A stretch of 64,000 nt of DNA from positions 186,001 to 250,000 of the forward strand of contig CAWIFR010000005.1 in NCBI GenBank assembly GCA_963835465.1, written 5' to 3'. Below, in pieces: positions 35,598 through 45,548 of the stretch (within the stretch, counting starts at the first letter, position 1; each line of letters starts with the position of its first letter). The notes under the pieces are model-generated. The model was not told the origin of the DNA, did no database searches, and saw only the letters and a list, made by a program, of their open reading frames with translations. The position numbers and the translations under genes were made by a program. The DNA comes from Bog-756 sp963835465 (lineage in GTDB: Bacteria; Actinomycetota; Acidimicrobiia; Acidimicrobiales; RAAP-2).

Positions 35598-37193
35598 CTA
35601 GATGCCCGCGACCAGCTCCTCATCGGTGAGGCCCACCGTCTGACGGGGCCCGGTGAACCAATTCTTCACCGATGCGTGCCAGTAGATCCACAAGAAGATC
35701 ATGGCGGCCGGAACCACCAGGATGGTGTAGTTCACGTACTTCCAGGCGAACCCGGTGCTCCACGGCACTCCCAGGTTGGAGGTGGGCATGAAGGCCATCA
35801 CCGTCACCATGACCACGTCGATCAGGGCGATGACCGACAGCACCTTGTACTTGGTCCCGAGGTTCCACCCGCCGACCTGGAACGAGTCGCCCATCTTGAG
35901 CCGGTGCCAGATGGGGATCGAGAAGCACCAGTACAGCCCGATGACGCCGATGGAGACCACGGCGTAGAAGGCCACCGGCACGGCGGCGCCGTTGATGTCC
36001 ACCGTAATCAGTGCGGGCGAGGTGAGGATGATGCCGATGATGGCCGTGAGGATCACACCCGCCACCGGCACCCGTCGGGCGCTGAGCCTCGACCACTGCT
36101 TGTGGCCGGGCACCGCGCCGTCCCGACTGAAGGCGAAGAGCATGCGGGAGCAGCTGGTCATGCAGGCCATGGTGCAGAAGAACTGGCCCATGGTGGAGAT
36201 GAGCAGGACCGTGCCACCCCACTTGGAGGTGAGGGCCTGGGCGAAGATGGTGGCCACCCCGCCTCCGGCGGCGGTCACCTTGCCCTCGTCCTGCACCGCG
36301 AACAGGAAGGCCAACAGGAGGATCCATCCGCCGATGGCCGAGTAGAAGATCGACCGCCACATGCCCCTGGCCGCGCTGTTTGCCGCGCTCTTGGTCTCCT
36401 CCGAGAGGTGGGCCGAGGCGTCGTAGCCGGTGATGGTGTACTGGGTGAGCAGTCCACCGATGGGCAGGACCACGAAGACGAAGCCGGCGCCGTGGGTCTT
36501 GCCACTGAAGAAGCCGGTGTTGTTGACCGTCGAGGTGAACACCATCGAGGCGCTGGCGTGGTGATGGGGCAGGAAGATCAGGATGAGCACGATGGCGGCC
36601 GCGCCGAACACATGCCACCAGACCGAGGTGTTGTTGATCCAGGCCAGCAGGTGGCTGGAGAAGATGTTGACCACGGCGGCGATCACCAGAATGGCGACGA
36701 AGAACAAGAAGATGGTGTTGAGGCTTCCCGAGTGCCAGCTGGTGGTGAAGAAGCCCAGGGTGAGGTCGAGGAAGGTGGCGCACCCGTAGGCCACCGAAGC
36801 CACGATGGCCAACAGGCCGATCAGATTGAGCCAGCCGGTGTAGTAGCCGGCCTTGGGTCCGCCGAGCTTCGAGGCCCACCAGTAGATGCCTCCCGAGGTC
36901 GGATAGGCCGAGACCAGCTCCGCCAGGCACAGTCCGATGCACAGGATGAGAGCAGCCAGGACCGGCCAGCCCCACGCGATGGCGGCCGGTCCGCCGCCGT
37001 TCCAGCCACTCGAGAAGGTGGTGAAGCAGCCCGCGAGGATCGAGATGATCGAGAAGGAGATGGCGAAGTTGGAGAAGCCGGACCACGATCGGTTCAGCTC
37101 CTGCTTGTACCCGAGTTCTGCCAGCAGCTCCTCATCGGTGCGGACCCCCATCGATTCGGGGTCGATCTCGCTGACTTCGATTCCCTCGGGCAC
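35598..37193 (-). CDS. APC-superfamily amino acid/amine permease
   Basis: This gene encodes 531 residues with twelve membrane helices. The N-terminus ELGYKQELNRSWSGFSNFAI and SFSIISILAGCFTTFSSGW are typical of the APC group that includes GABA and choline permeases. ELVSAYPTSGGIYWWASKLG and GYDASAHLSEETKSA are the family's conserved blocks. GTG 37193 is preceded by AGGAGG at ideal spacing. It is the first gene of the operon with the kinase-like and FAD/GcvT-type genes, so uptake of a methylated amine such as choline is a fair inference. Amino-acid uptake is the alternative. Confidence 0.88.
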   Translation of the reverse strand: MPEGIEVSEIDPESMGVRTDEELLAELGYKQELNRSWSGFSNFAISFSIISILAGCFTTFSSGWNGGGPAAIAWGWPVLAALILCIGLCLAELVSAYPTSGGIYWWASKLGGPKAGYYTGWLNLIGLLAIVASVAYGCATFLDLTLGFFTTSWHSGSLNTIFLFFVAILVIAAVVNIFSSHLLAWINNTSVWWHVFGAAAIVLILIFLPHHHASASMVFTSTVNNTGFFSGKTHGAGFVFVVLPIGGLLTQYTITGYDASAHLSEETKSAANSAARGMWRSIFYSAIGGWILLLAFLFAVQDEGKVTAAGGGVATIFAQALTSKWGGTVLLISTMGQFFCTMACMTSCSRMLFAFSRDGAVPGHKQWSRLSARRVPVAGVILTAIIGIILTSPALITVDINGAAVPVAFYAVVSIGVIGLYWCFSIPIWHRLKMGDSFQVGGWNLGTKYKVLSVIALIDVVMVTVMAFMPTSNLGVPWSTGFAWKYVNYTILVVPAAMIFLWIYWHASVKNWFTGPRQTVGLTDEELVAGI

Positions 37194-37406
37194 GGTGTCC
37201 TCCTACTCGTCGTTTGCACTCGAACAGTGAAGCGAAATAAGGCGGAAGACCCCTCGTGGCTAGTGGGAAGGTAACACCGAACACGGGGTGTGTCTAGGAA
37301 CCTGCACCACACGTTGCGCCTCGACCACCGGGGCCCGTTTCGGGCAGGGGCGCCCGCTCCCGGGTAACGTCACCTCGGTACGAGCCTGGGGTGAGAAGGG
37401 GACCGA

Positions 37407-39030
37407 GTGGCACTGGACATCGGGCAGAGGAAGTTGGCTCGGGCGGTGCGATCGGCCCGTCAGGAGGGTCGAGCCCTCCCACGTGTGGTGATCGTCGGCG
37501 GAGGCCTCTCCGGGCTGGGCACAGCCATCCAACTCAGCCGGGCCGGCCTGTCCGACTTCACCGTCATCGAACAGTCCGACGGCGTCGGAGGGACCTGGAG
37601 GGACAACTCCTACCCGGGAAGCGGGTGTGACGTGCCCTCCCACCTGTACTCGTTCTCCTTCGCCTCCACGCCCGACTGGACGCGTCGTTTCGCGGAGCAG
37701 AGCGAGATCCTGACCTACGCGGAACAGCTGGTCGACCGTTTCGACCTTCGTTCCCATCTCCGCATCGGCACCACGGTCGACCGGGTGACCCGGGACGAGG
37801 AGCGCGGCTGCTGGTTGGTGTCGGTCTCCTCGGCGGAGGGCGACGCGGTGCTCGAAGCGGACACGGTGGTGTTCGCCTGCGGTCAGCTCAACCGGCCCCA
37901 CACGCCCGACCTCGAAGGGATCGACCGCTTCGCCGGACCTGTCTGGCACTCGGCCCGGTGGGACCACTCGGTCCCCCTTGAAGGCAAACACGTTGCCGTG
38001 GTGGGCAGTGGGGCCAGTGCCATCCAGTTCGTGCCACCGGTGGCCGTGCAGGCCGATCGACTGACCATCTACCAACGCTCTCCGAGCTACGTGGGCCCGA
38101 AGAAGGACCGGCCGTACCGGAGCTCGACTCGTCGTCTACTCCAACGGGTCTCCCCGTTGGCCCGTGCCTACCGCTGGTGGATTTACTGGACTCTCGAGTT
38201 CCGATGGATCTTGTTTCGCAAGGACAGCTGGGCGGGCAAGAGACTTCAGCAACTCTTCGAACGGGAGATCCGGGCCGGGGTGGTGTCCGAGCGCCTTCCG
38301 GACTCAGCCGTGGTCCCCGGCTACCCAGTCGGTTGCAAACGCATCCTCATCTCGAACGACTGGTACCCAACGCTGCTTCGGCCCGATGTGGAGGTCGTCG
38401 ACCAGCCCATAGCCCGCGTCGAACCCGACGCCGTGGTGACGGCCGACGGCGCCCGGCGCCCGGCCGACGTACTGATCTTCGGCACCGGCTTCTCCACCAC
38501 CGACTTCCTGGCGCACATCCCGGTGGTCGGGGAGGCCGGGGAGACGCTGGCCTCGGTGTGGCGCGACGGGGCACGGGCCTACCGGGGTACCGCCGTCCCC
38601 GGCTTCCCCAACTGCTACGTGCTGTACGGGCCCAACACCAATCTTGGCCACAATTCCGATCCTGTTCATGGTGGAGCGGCAGCTCAACCTGGTACTTCAG
38701 GCGCTGGCTCTGCAGACCGAGGCCTCCCGCACCACCGCCGCCCCCCGCGTGGGGGTGAACCCGGACGCGTACCGTCGCGACGATGAGCGCACCCAGAGGA
38801 TGATGGCCGGTACCGCCTGGGTGGCAAGCTGCCACAGCTGGTACAAGACCGCCTCAGGCCGGGTCACCAACAACTGGCCCACCTGGACCGTGCGCTACTG
38901 GTACGACACCCTCAGGCTCCGTCCGGCGGAGCTGGGTCTCCTGGACCCGTCGTCGGAGCCCGCCTGCCCACCGGGCGCAGGTGCCGTTCCGCAGCCGGTG
39001 AGACGGGGCGCCCGCTCCTCTACCGGCTGA
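37407..39030 (+). CDS. Flavin-containing Baeyer-Villiger-type monooxygenase (one frameshift)
   Basis: This gene encodes about 540 residues. The FAD site is IVGGGLSGLG (Gly31-Gly38), with GGTWRDNSYPGSGCDVPSH downstream. The NADPH site is VVGSGASA from Val199. Between them the Baeyer-Villiger fingerprint F-x-G-x-x-x-H-x-x-x-W is complete from Phe175 to Trp185. The frame breaks at 38656-38658 (one extra base in AATTCCGATC): YGPNTNLGHNS continues as ILFMVERQLNLVLQAL and ends at 39030. GTG 37407 follows a GA-rich ribosome site. The enzyme inserts oxygen into ketones or oxidises N/S atoms. It is divergent from the amine permease operon and shares its 213-base promoter region. Confidence 0.87.
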
Positions 39031-39072
39031 GCGGGCCCGCCATGGTCGACAGCCTTGCTACCGTCTCGGACC

Positions 39073-40860
39073 ATGACGGGCATGGGTCCAGACGGGCAAC
39101 CCCTCGGACCCTTCTCGGAGTTCGTCCGGGAGTCCCCGGCCCCGATCGATCCCGCGGCGGTCGAATCGGCCGCGGTCGCCGGGCCCGAGCGGCCGGCCTC
39201 ACCCGCACCAGGGATGACGAGCGACAATGACGCCAGCTCGTCGCCAACCGACCGTCACACCGGGCCTTCGGGCACCTTTAACGAGTCGGGGCTCCTGGCC
39301 CTAGGGGAGGCGATCAACGGGGCCCGGCGCCACCGCCGCCGGCATCGGAAGGCCCGGTGGATCGTGGGCTCTCTGGCCCTGGTGGCGATCTTGGTCGTGG
39401 GGAGTGGTGCCGGGTACGCGTGGTACCTCAATCACGAGATCCACCGCATCGAAGTGCGCGGCCTCACCGACGTGGCGACGAGTGGGGCCGAGGCCGGCAC
39501 CCAGAACATCCTGATGGTGGGCTCCACCGACCGATGCGCCCTGAAGGTCCAGAACGCTGCCTACGGTCTGTGCTCGCAGGGAGTCACCGGGGTCAACAGC
39601 GACGTGGTCATGATCCTCCACCTCGACCCCTCCCGGCATGCCGTGTCCATCCTCTCGGTGCCACGGGACCTGTTCGTGCCCAATGCCCGGACGACCGGGG
39701 CGAACAAGATCGACGCGGCCCTCTACCAGGGTCCAAGCCAGCTGGTGGCAGCGATCAACGAGGATCTGGGGATCCCCATCCAGCATTATGTGGTGCTCAA
39801 CTTCGACAGCTTCGCCAACGTGGTCGATGCGCTGGGTGGCGTGAAGATGTACTTCCCCGAACCGGTCTACGACGCCTACTCCGGCCTCAAGCAGCTGACG
39901 GCCGGGTGCGTCCAGCTCAACGGGTTCGAGGCCCTGCAGGTGGTCCGGGCCCGGCACCTCCAGTACAAGGGACCCGGAATCACCACCACACTGCCCGAGT
40001 TCTGGCCGTCGGAGAATCTGAGCGACCTGGCCCGCATCCGACGGGATCACGAGTTCCTGAGGGTGCTGGCCACGGCGGTGGCCAGACAGGGCCTTTCGGA
40101 CCCGATCACCGACGAGCGGCTTGTGAGTGGCGTGGCTCCCCAGCTCGAAGTAGACCGCAAGTTCTCCACGTCCGACATGCTCAACCTGGTGGTCGACTTC
40201 CACTCGGTCAACGTCAACCGCGCCCCCCAGCTGACGCTGCCCGTGGAGGTCGACCAGAGCAACGACGGCTACACCTACCAGGGAGGTGCCTATGGAGACG
40301 TCGAATTCCCCTCCATCGCCCAGGACCAGGCCGTCATCGACCAGTTCCTGGGCATCGGGCCCACGGTCGACTCGATGACCGGTGCCCCGCTCCCGGCGCC
40401 GGCCACCGTGTCGGTCTCGGTCCTCAACGGCACGGGCGCCAGCAACCAGGCCACGGACACCTCCACCGCCCTGGCCGCCCTCGGCTTCCACATCAGCGGC
40501 ATCGGCGACACGCCTCCGGTGGCCACCCAGTCGGAGACGGTCGTCTACTACGCCAACAAGGCCGATCAGGCCGCCGCCCAGGCCGTGGCCCACTCGCTGT
40601 CGGGCTCGGTCATCGCCGCGCTCGGGCCCACAGCCGACGGGGCCGAGGTCACCGTGGTCACCGGCACCCAGTTCAGCGTGAACCCGCCCGCCGCGCCAGC
40701 TCCGGCGGGCACCACGACCACCGTGCCGGGGTCAACCACGAGCACTGGGTCCCAGCCAGCCTCGTCGGGCAGCTCGTTCCTGCCTCCCACGGCCGCCGTG
40801 ACCCCCCTCCAGCCCTGGGATCCCCGGTCATGCTCGGCAACCGGGGGGTCTGGGAGCTGA
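39073..40860 (+). CDS. LytR-CpsA-Psr (LCP) family protein with LytR_C domain
   Basis: This gene encodes 595 residues. A long Pro/Ser-rich cytoplasmic N-terminus ends in a basic stretch (ARRHRRRHRKARW) before one membrane helix (IVGSLALVAILVVGSGAGYA). The LCP catalytic domain follows: NILMVGSTDR, VNSDVVMILHLDPSRHAVSI, LSVPRDLFVP, NKIDAALYQG and LNGFEALQVVRARH with the conserved Arg. A C-terminal LytR_C domain (VSVSVLNGTGASNQATDTST) and a Thr/Ser/Pro tail complete it. LCP enzymes transfer lipid-linked glycopolymers to peptidoglycan, in actinobacteria mainly arabinogalactan. ATG 39073 is chosen, but ATG 39082 is also possible. Confidence 0.92.
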   Translation: MTGMGPDGQPLGPFSEFVRESPAPIDPAAVESAAVAGPERPASPAPGMTSDNDASSSPTDRHTGPSGTFNESGLLALGEAINGARRHRRRHRKARWIVGSLALVAILVVGSGAGYAWYLNHEIHRIEVRGLTDVATSGAEAGTQNILMVGSTDRCALKVQNAAYGLCSQGVTGVNSDVVMILHLDPSRHAVSILSVPRDLFVPNARTTGANKIDAALYQGPSQLVAAINEDLGIPIQHYVVLNFDSFANVVDALGGVKMYFPEPVYDAYSGLKQLTAGCVQLNGFEALQVVRARHLQYKGPGITTTLPEFWPSENLSDLARIRRDHEFLRVLATAVARQGLSDPITDERLVSGVAPQLEVDRKFSTSDMLNLVVDFHSVNVNRAPQLTLPVEVDQSNDGYTYQGGAYGDVEFPSIAQDQAVIDQFLGIGPTVDSMTGAPLPAPATVSVSVLNGTGASNQATDTSTALAALGFHISGIGDTPPVATQSETVVYYANKADQAAAQAVAHSLSGSVIAALGPTADGAEVTVVTGTQFSVNPPAAPAPAGTTTTVPGSTTSTGSQPASSGSSFLPPTAAVTPLQPWDPRSCSATGGSGS

Positions 40861-40903
40861 GGGAAGCGGACGGCCCCGTCGTCCCAGCTCACAGGTAGAA
40901 CTG

Positions 40904-40965
40904 AACGGAACGGTTGCGTTCTGTGAGGCTCGGGGGTACTGTTTAGTGAACGGAACAGTTCCGTT
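40904..40965. promoter_or_regulatory. Pair of matching operators around a promoter of the TetR/MFS operon
   Basis: AACGGAAC-A-GTTCCGTT at 40949-40965 is a perfect 8-bp inverted repeat. A second copy at 40904-40920, AACGGAAC-G-GTTGCGTT, differs by one base and lies exactly 45 bases upstream. TTGCGT (40914-40919) and TACTGT (40937-40942), 17 bases apart, form a plausible promoter, so one operator covers the -35 and the other the start region. Confidence 0.75.
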
Positions 40966-40988
40966 TCATAATCAGCCCGGAGCATCCA

Positions 40989-41612
40989 GTGGTGACCAGC
41001 GCCGAGATCGAGGAGTGCAGCGGAAAGGCCGATCGCCCCACCGGGGCACGGGCCGAGGCACGTGAGCAGGCCATCCTCGATGCCGCGCTCGAACTGCTCA
41101 TGGAGGTCGGCTACGACCGGTTGAGCATGGACGCCCTGGCCGAGCGGGCCCACGCCGGAAAGGCCACCATCTACCGGCGGTGGTCGGGCAAGGCCCAGGT
41201 GGTGGCCGAGGCGGTTCGGCGACTGAAGAACGGAGGGACGTCGGAGCCCTTTCCGTCCACCGGCTCACTCCGGGGCGATTTCCTGGCCGCGCTGGACCAG
41301 ATCTGTTGCTCGGCCACCGAGGTCGACGCCGCCATCATCGCCGGGGTCATCACGGCCATGCGGTCCGATCCCGAGCTGGCCGAGCTGGTCCGGACCCAAG
41401 TGCTTGACAGCAAGAAGGGGGAGTTCAACGGGATCGTCGATCGGGCTGTCCGCCGGGGGGAGTTGCCGCAAGGCGGCTCGGCGGCACTCGTGGAAGAGGT
41501 GATCTCGGCACTGCTCATCAATCGGATGGTCATCCAGGGCCAGTCGATTGACGAGGAGTTTTCGACGCATGTGGTGGACGACGTCGTCCTGCCCCTGCTG
41601 CAGCACCCCTGA
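40989..41612 (+). CDS. TetR-family repressor of the downstream MFS exporter
   Basis: This gene encodes 207 residues. The helix-turn-helix domain reads AREQAILDAALELLMEVGYD, LSMDALAERAHAGKATIYRR and WSGKAQVVAEAV, typical of TetR regulators of drug exporters. The C-terminal domain resembles TetR_C members that end EEVISALLINRMVIQG. Two near-identical palindromes lie immediately upstream and overlap a promoter, so the protein probably represses its own gene and the exporter 43 bases downstream. GTG 40989 or GTG 40992 could be the start. Confidence 0.92.
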   Translation: MVTSAEIEECSGKADRPTGARAEAREQAILDAALELLMEVGYDRLSMDALAERAHAGKATIYRRWSGKAQVVAEAVRRLKNGGTSEPFPSTGSLRGDFLAALDQICCSATEVDAAIIAGVITAMRSDPELAELVRTQVLDSKKGEFNGIVDRAVRRGELPQGGSAALVEEVISALLINRMVIQGQSIDEEFSTHVVDDVVLPLLQHP

Positions 41613-41655
41613 CCAGCAGCACGCTTCCAACTTCCCCCCAACCCGAGGAGCCCCC

Positions 41656-43158
41656 ATGACGACTGTCACTGACTTCGACGCATCCCACGCACCACCCGGC
41701 ACCGCCGGCGCCGGGGCCGATCCCAAGCGTTGGCTGGCCCTGGCCGTCATCGCCGTGGCCCAGCTGATGGTGGTGCTGGACGCCTCCATCGTCACCATCG
41801 CCCTACCCTCCGCCCAGCACGCCCTCCACATCTCCACGGCCAACCGGCAGTGGGTGGTGACCGCCTACACCCTCTCCTTCGGCGGCCTGCTGTTGCTGGG
41901 CGGTCGCATCGCCGACTATGTCGGGCGTAAGCGGGTGTTCATCATCGGCCTGCTCGGCTTTGCCGGAGCCTCGGCCCTGGGCGGGGTGGCCGTCAATGCC
42001 GCCATGCTCTTCGGGGCCCGGGCCCTCCAGGGCGCCTTTGCCGCCCTCCTGGCGCCGGCTGCCCTTTCACTGATCTCGGTTACGTTCACCGAAGTCCGGG
42101 AGCGGTCCACCGCCTTCGGCGTCTACGGGGCCATCTCCGGCGGTGGCGCGGCCATCGGACTCATCATGGGCGGCGTGCTGACCCAGTACGCATCGTGGCG
42201 CTGGTGCCTGTTGGTGAACGTGCCGATCGCCGCCATCGCCGCGTTGGCCGCGGTCCCGGTGGTCCGGGAGTCAAAGGCCCACGGGAACACCAGCTACGAC
42301 ATTCCCGGAGCGGTGACCGTCACCGCCGGCCTGGTGGCTCTGGTCTACGGGTTCACCAAGGCCGCGTCGGACGGGTGGGCGGCTACCGCCACCTTGGGCT
42401 TCCTGGGTGTCGCCGTGCTCCTCCTGGCGGGCTTCGTGACCATCGAAATGAGGTCCAAGAACCCCCTGCTTCCCATGCGAGTCCTGCTCGAGCGCAACCG
42501 GGGTGGCTCATTCCTCAGCTCATTCATGGTGGGTGCCGGTCTGCTCGGAATGTTCTTGTTCCTGACCTACTACTTCCAGGGGAACCTCGGCTACTCGGCC
42601 CTCAAGTCCGGGTTCGCCTTCCTGCCCTTCTCGGCCGGGATCATCGTCGCTGCCGGAGTGTCCAGCAAGCTCCTCCCCCGGTTCGGGCCTCGGATCCTGA
42701 TGGCCACGGGCTTTGGAGCCGCCACCGTGGGCATGCTCTGGCTGAGCCGCATTACCCCCGACACCACCTATCTGGCCCACGTCCTCCCGGCCGAGATCCT
42801 GATCAGCCTGGGCATGGGCCTGGCCTTCGTGCCCATGAGCAGCACCGCCCTCTTCAGGGTCCCGACCCACGACGCCGGGGTGTCGAGCGCCATGGTCAAC
42901 ACCACCCAGCAGGTCGGTGGCTCACTCGGCACCGCCCTGCTGAACACGGTCGCCGCGTCGGCCACCGCCGCCTACCTCGTGACCCGGGTCCCCAGCCGGG
43001 CCAACGTCGAGGCAGCCCAGGTCCACGGCTACACGGTGGGCTTCCTGGTGGGGGCGGCCTGCCTGGTGGTAGCGCTCCTCTCGGCCGTCTTCCTGGTCAA
43101 CGCCACCAAAGAGGACCTGGCCGACGTGGACGGCGTCTCCGGCGAAGTGGTGGTCTGA
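41656..43158 (+). CDS. MFS multidrug exporter, DHA2 type (14 helices)
   Basis: This gene encodes 500 residues of a proton-coupled exporter. VLDASIVTIALPSAQHAL in helix 1, GGRIADYVGRKRVFIIG as the loop 2-3 signature, and GPLI-type motif C (GGGAAIGLIMGGVLTQYASW) mark the DHA2 family. ATG 41656 follows GAGGAG at six bases. Longer in-frame sequence upstream overlaps the TetR gene and is not membrane-like. It is transcribed with the preceding TetR gene and followed by a strong hairpin. The family pumps cationic drugs and dyes, and the inducer is unknown. Confidence 0.92.
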   Translation: MTTVTDFDASHAPPGTAGAGADPKRWLALAVIAVAQLMVVLDASIVTIALPSAQHALHISTANRQWVVTAYTLSFGGLLLLGGRIADYVGRKRVFIIGLLGFAGASALGGVAVNAAMLFGARALQGAFAALLAPAALSLISVTFTEVRERSTAFGVYGAISGGGAAIGLIMGGVLTQYASWRWCLLVNVPIAAIAALAAVPVVRESKAHGNTSYDIPGAVTVTAGLVALVYGFTKAASDGWAATATLGFLGVAVLLLAGFVTIEMRSKNPLLPMRVLLERNRGGSFLSSFMVGAGLLGMFLFLTYYFQGNLGYSALKSGFAFLPFSAGIIVAAGVSSKLLPRFGPRILMATGFGAATVGMLWLSRITPDTTYLAHVLPAEILISLGMGLAFVPMSSTALFRVPTHDAGVSSAMVNTTQQVGGSLGTALLNTVAASATAAYLVTRVPSRANVEAAQVHGYTVGFLVGAACLVVALLSAVFLVNATKEDLADVDGVSGEVVV

Positions 43159-43170
43159 CCGATTCCCGCC

Positions 43171-43199
43171 GCCGGGGCCAGACCGATGCTGGCCCCGGC
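43171..43199 (+). terminator. Hairpin after the MFS exporter
   Basis: GCCGGGGCCAG (43171-43181) and CTGGCCCCGGC (43189-43199) form a perfect 11-bp stem with a seven-base loop, 12 bases past the exporter stop. No T run follows. It lies between convergent genes and may also stop the pirin transcript. Confidence 0.72.
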
Positions 43200-43298
43200 A
43201 ATCGGGTGACGCACGTCAGGACCGTCCACCAAGGCCCGTCGTCGCCGATCAGGAGGCCTCGGCCACCGGGCTGACTGACCCGACGTCGTCGTTACTGG

Positions 43299-44264
43299 TC
43301 AGTGGCCGATGTGGTCAGCGGGTACCGTGCCCAACCGACCGGCCTGGTAGTCCTCGAACGCCTGAGCCACCTCTTCCTTGGTGTTCATCACGAACGGCCC
43401 GTAGGCATAGACGGGCTCGCGGATGGGCCGGCCGCCGAGAATGAGGACGTCGAGGTTGGGGGTGCGGGACTCCTGGGCCGCGGCCGCACGCACGGTGACC
43501 GAGTCGCCGTCGCCGAAGACGGCCAACTGACCGGTGCGTACGGGCTGGCCGTCCCCTCCCACCGTGCCGTTCCCACCCAGCACATAGACCAGGGCGTTGA
43601 ACTCTGCCGGCCAGGGGATCTCCGCTCGGGCCCCGGGCGCCAGGGTGGCATGCACCATGGCCATGGGCGAATGGGTGGAGCCCGGACCGGCGTGGCCTGC
43701 GACCTCACCGGCGATCACCCGCAACAGGGCACCGCCGTCCGACGAGGCCAGCAGGGCCACGTTCCCCCGCCCGATGTCCTGATAGCGCGGTGCGATCAGC
43801 TTGTCGGCCTTGGGCAGGTTGACCCACAGCTGGATGCCATGGAAGAGGCCGCCGTGGGCCACCAGGTCCTCGGGGGGTGCCTCGATGTGCAGAATGCCGC
43901 CGCCCGCGGTCATCCACTGGGTGTCCCCGTCACTGATCAGCCCGCCCCCTCCGATGGAGTCCTGATGCTGGAAGGTCCCGTCGATCATGTAGGTGACCGT
44001 CTCGAATCCGCGGTGCGGGTGCCACGGCGTCCCCTTGGGCTCTCCTGGCGCATACTCCACCTCGCCCATCTGATCCATATGGATGAACGGATCGAGATAG
44101 CTGCGGTCGACCCCGGCGAACGCCCGGCGGACGGGAAACCCCTCCCCCTCGAAGCCGGCCGGCGCAGTGGTCACCGAGACCACCGGTCGTCCGGTGCTCG
44201 TCGCCGGATCCACTGCTCCGACGGTGGGCAACGTGCCTACATCGTCAACGGTCACTGCTGGCAT
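43299..44264 (-). CDS. Pirin-family cupin protein
   Basis: This gene encodes 321 residues with two cupin barrels. The N-terminal one carries the metal site: GTPWHPHRGFETVTYMIDG and GTFQHQDS supply His ligands and a Glu, and MTAGGGILHIEAP lies on the next strand. SYLDPFIHMDQMG is also typical of pirins. The C-terminal cupin (ARAEIPWPAEFNALVYVLGG) lacks ligands, as usual. Start ATG 44264 has GGAGG six bases upstream. Bacterial pirins bind iron. Some act as quercetinase and others bind regulators or enzymes such as pyruvate dehydrogenase. Confidence 0.93.
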   Translation of the reverse strand: MPAVTVDDVGTLPTVGAVDPATSTGRPVVSVTTAPAGFEGEGFPVRRAFAGVDRSYLDPFIHMDQMGEVEYAPGEPKGTPWHPHRGFETVTYMIDGTFQHQDSIGGGGLISDGDTQWMTAGGGILHIEAPPEDLVAHGGLFHGIQLWVNLPKADKLIAPRYQDIGRGNVALLASSDGGALLRVIAGEVAGHAGPGSTHSPMAMVHATLAPGARAEIPWPAEFNALVYVLGGNGTVGGDGQPVRTGQLAVFGDGDSVTVRAAAAQESRTPNLDVLILGGRPIREPVYAYGPFVMNTKEEVAQAFEDYQAGRLGTVPADHIGH

Positions 44265-44457
44265 GGCCAACCTCCAGTTCGCTCTCAGGATGCCACCGCG
44301 GACCTCAGGCGCGCGGCACCCCTCGCCTGCTAGAACACTAGTTGCGCTCGCAACATTCCGAGCCCGCCGCGTTTGGATACAGGTTGGCGTGGTTCGTGCC
44401 GAAACGACAGAGTGAACAAGTACGCTTGGTGAACTGGGAACAGTCAGGAGATAGCTG

Positions 44458-45529
44458 GTGATCCGGCCACGTGGCGGAGCGACTCGTCGGCGCGACGACC
44501 AAGACGAAGAGCCCACCTCCTCGGCCGAGGAGATCGGGCGGCTCCTGCGCGAAGCGAGGGAAGAGCGCGGTCTCGACCTGCTGGCGGTCCATGACCGCCT
44601 GGGCCGCCCCATCACCCAGCTGGAGGCCCTCGAGCGGGGTGACCTGGCCAGCCTCCCGGATCAGGCCCTGGCGCTGTCCACCCTCCGGCGGTACGCCGCC
44701 TTCATCGGTCTCGACGGCGACGCCATGGCCCTCCAGATGATCGACGCCTGGTCCGACGGGCCCCGGGCCGCCAATGGTGCCACCCACACCGACGCCGGGA
44801 TGGCCGTCACCAACGTGGTGGCCGCGGTGACGAGTAGCCCCGACCACCTCCGCGCCTTCACCCAGACCGGCCAGGTTCCTCGCGTCGGTGCCGGCTCGAC
44901 CGCCGCTGTCGGCGGGTACGGCTACGACGTGGCCACGGGGCCGCCCACCGGCACCTTCCCCGTAGTTCCCCACCATGAGCTCCGCGAGAGCAAGCGGGCC
45001 GTGGCCAAGGCCCGCCGCAAGCTCCGGGCCCCGACGGCCTTGAAGGTCCTCACCTGGGTCGCCGGTCTCCTGGTCATCGCCGTGGTGGCCGGCTTCGTCA
45101 TCCTCCAGCAACGGCCCCAGTGGCTGGTCACGGCCCACATCTTCCGCGTGGTCGAGCCGGGAAGGATCCACGCCCACCACCACGCCGATCGCCACCACGG
45201 GGCCCCGCCAGGTGGCCGCGGTGGTGCCTGCCGGGTCGACCGGGTCCACGTCCAACTACTCGGTCAACACCAAGGCCTTCTCCGTCGACATCACCACCAC
45301 CGGGCCGTGCTGGGTGCAGGTCACCAGCTCACAGTCGACGGTGCCGTTGATCGTCGGGGTCCAGCCGGCGGGCAAGCGGCTCGCCTTTCCGGCCCAGGGA
45401 GTCATGACTGTCCAGGTCGGCTCCTCGTCCGTGGTGGTGGGCGTCTCGGTCAAGGGCAAGGTGGTGTTCTACAACGCACCCCACGTCACCCCCTACACTT
45501 ACGTGTTCACCCCTGCCGGCTCGGGTTGA
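44458..45529 (+). CDS. RodZ-like protein: helix-turn-helix, membrane helix, DUF4115-type domain (one frameshift)
   Basis: This gene encodes about 356 residues. The N-terminal HTH_25 domain reads EEIGRLLREAREERGLDLLA, VHDRLGRPITQLEALERGDL and LPDQALALSTLRRYA, as in RodZ. A linker and a basic patch (SKRAVAKARRKLRAPTALK) precede one membrane helix (VLTWVAGLLVIAVVAGFVIL). Outside lies a DUF4115-like domain (NTKAFSVDITTTGPCWVQVT, GVQPAGKRLAFPAQGVMTV). The frame breaks at 45154, where removing one G from GTCGAGC joins the halves through a Thr/Pro linker. RodZ links MreB to cell-wall synthesis. In actinobacteria such proteins may serve cell-shape or regulatory roles. Confidence 0.82.
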
Positions 45530-45548
45530 AAGGGCGGGGGGCGGGGGG

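Noticed and set aside
37194..37406. Glycine or other riboswitch upstream of the amine permease operon
   Set aside because: I could not find the conserved glycine-aptamer core or tandem hairpins. Only a weak ACACC/GGTGT symmetry is present.
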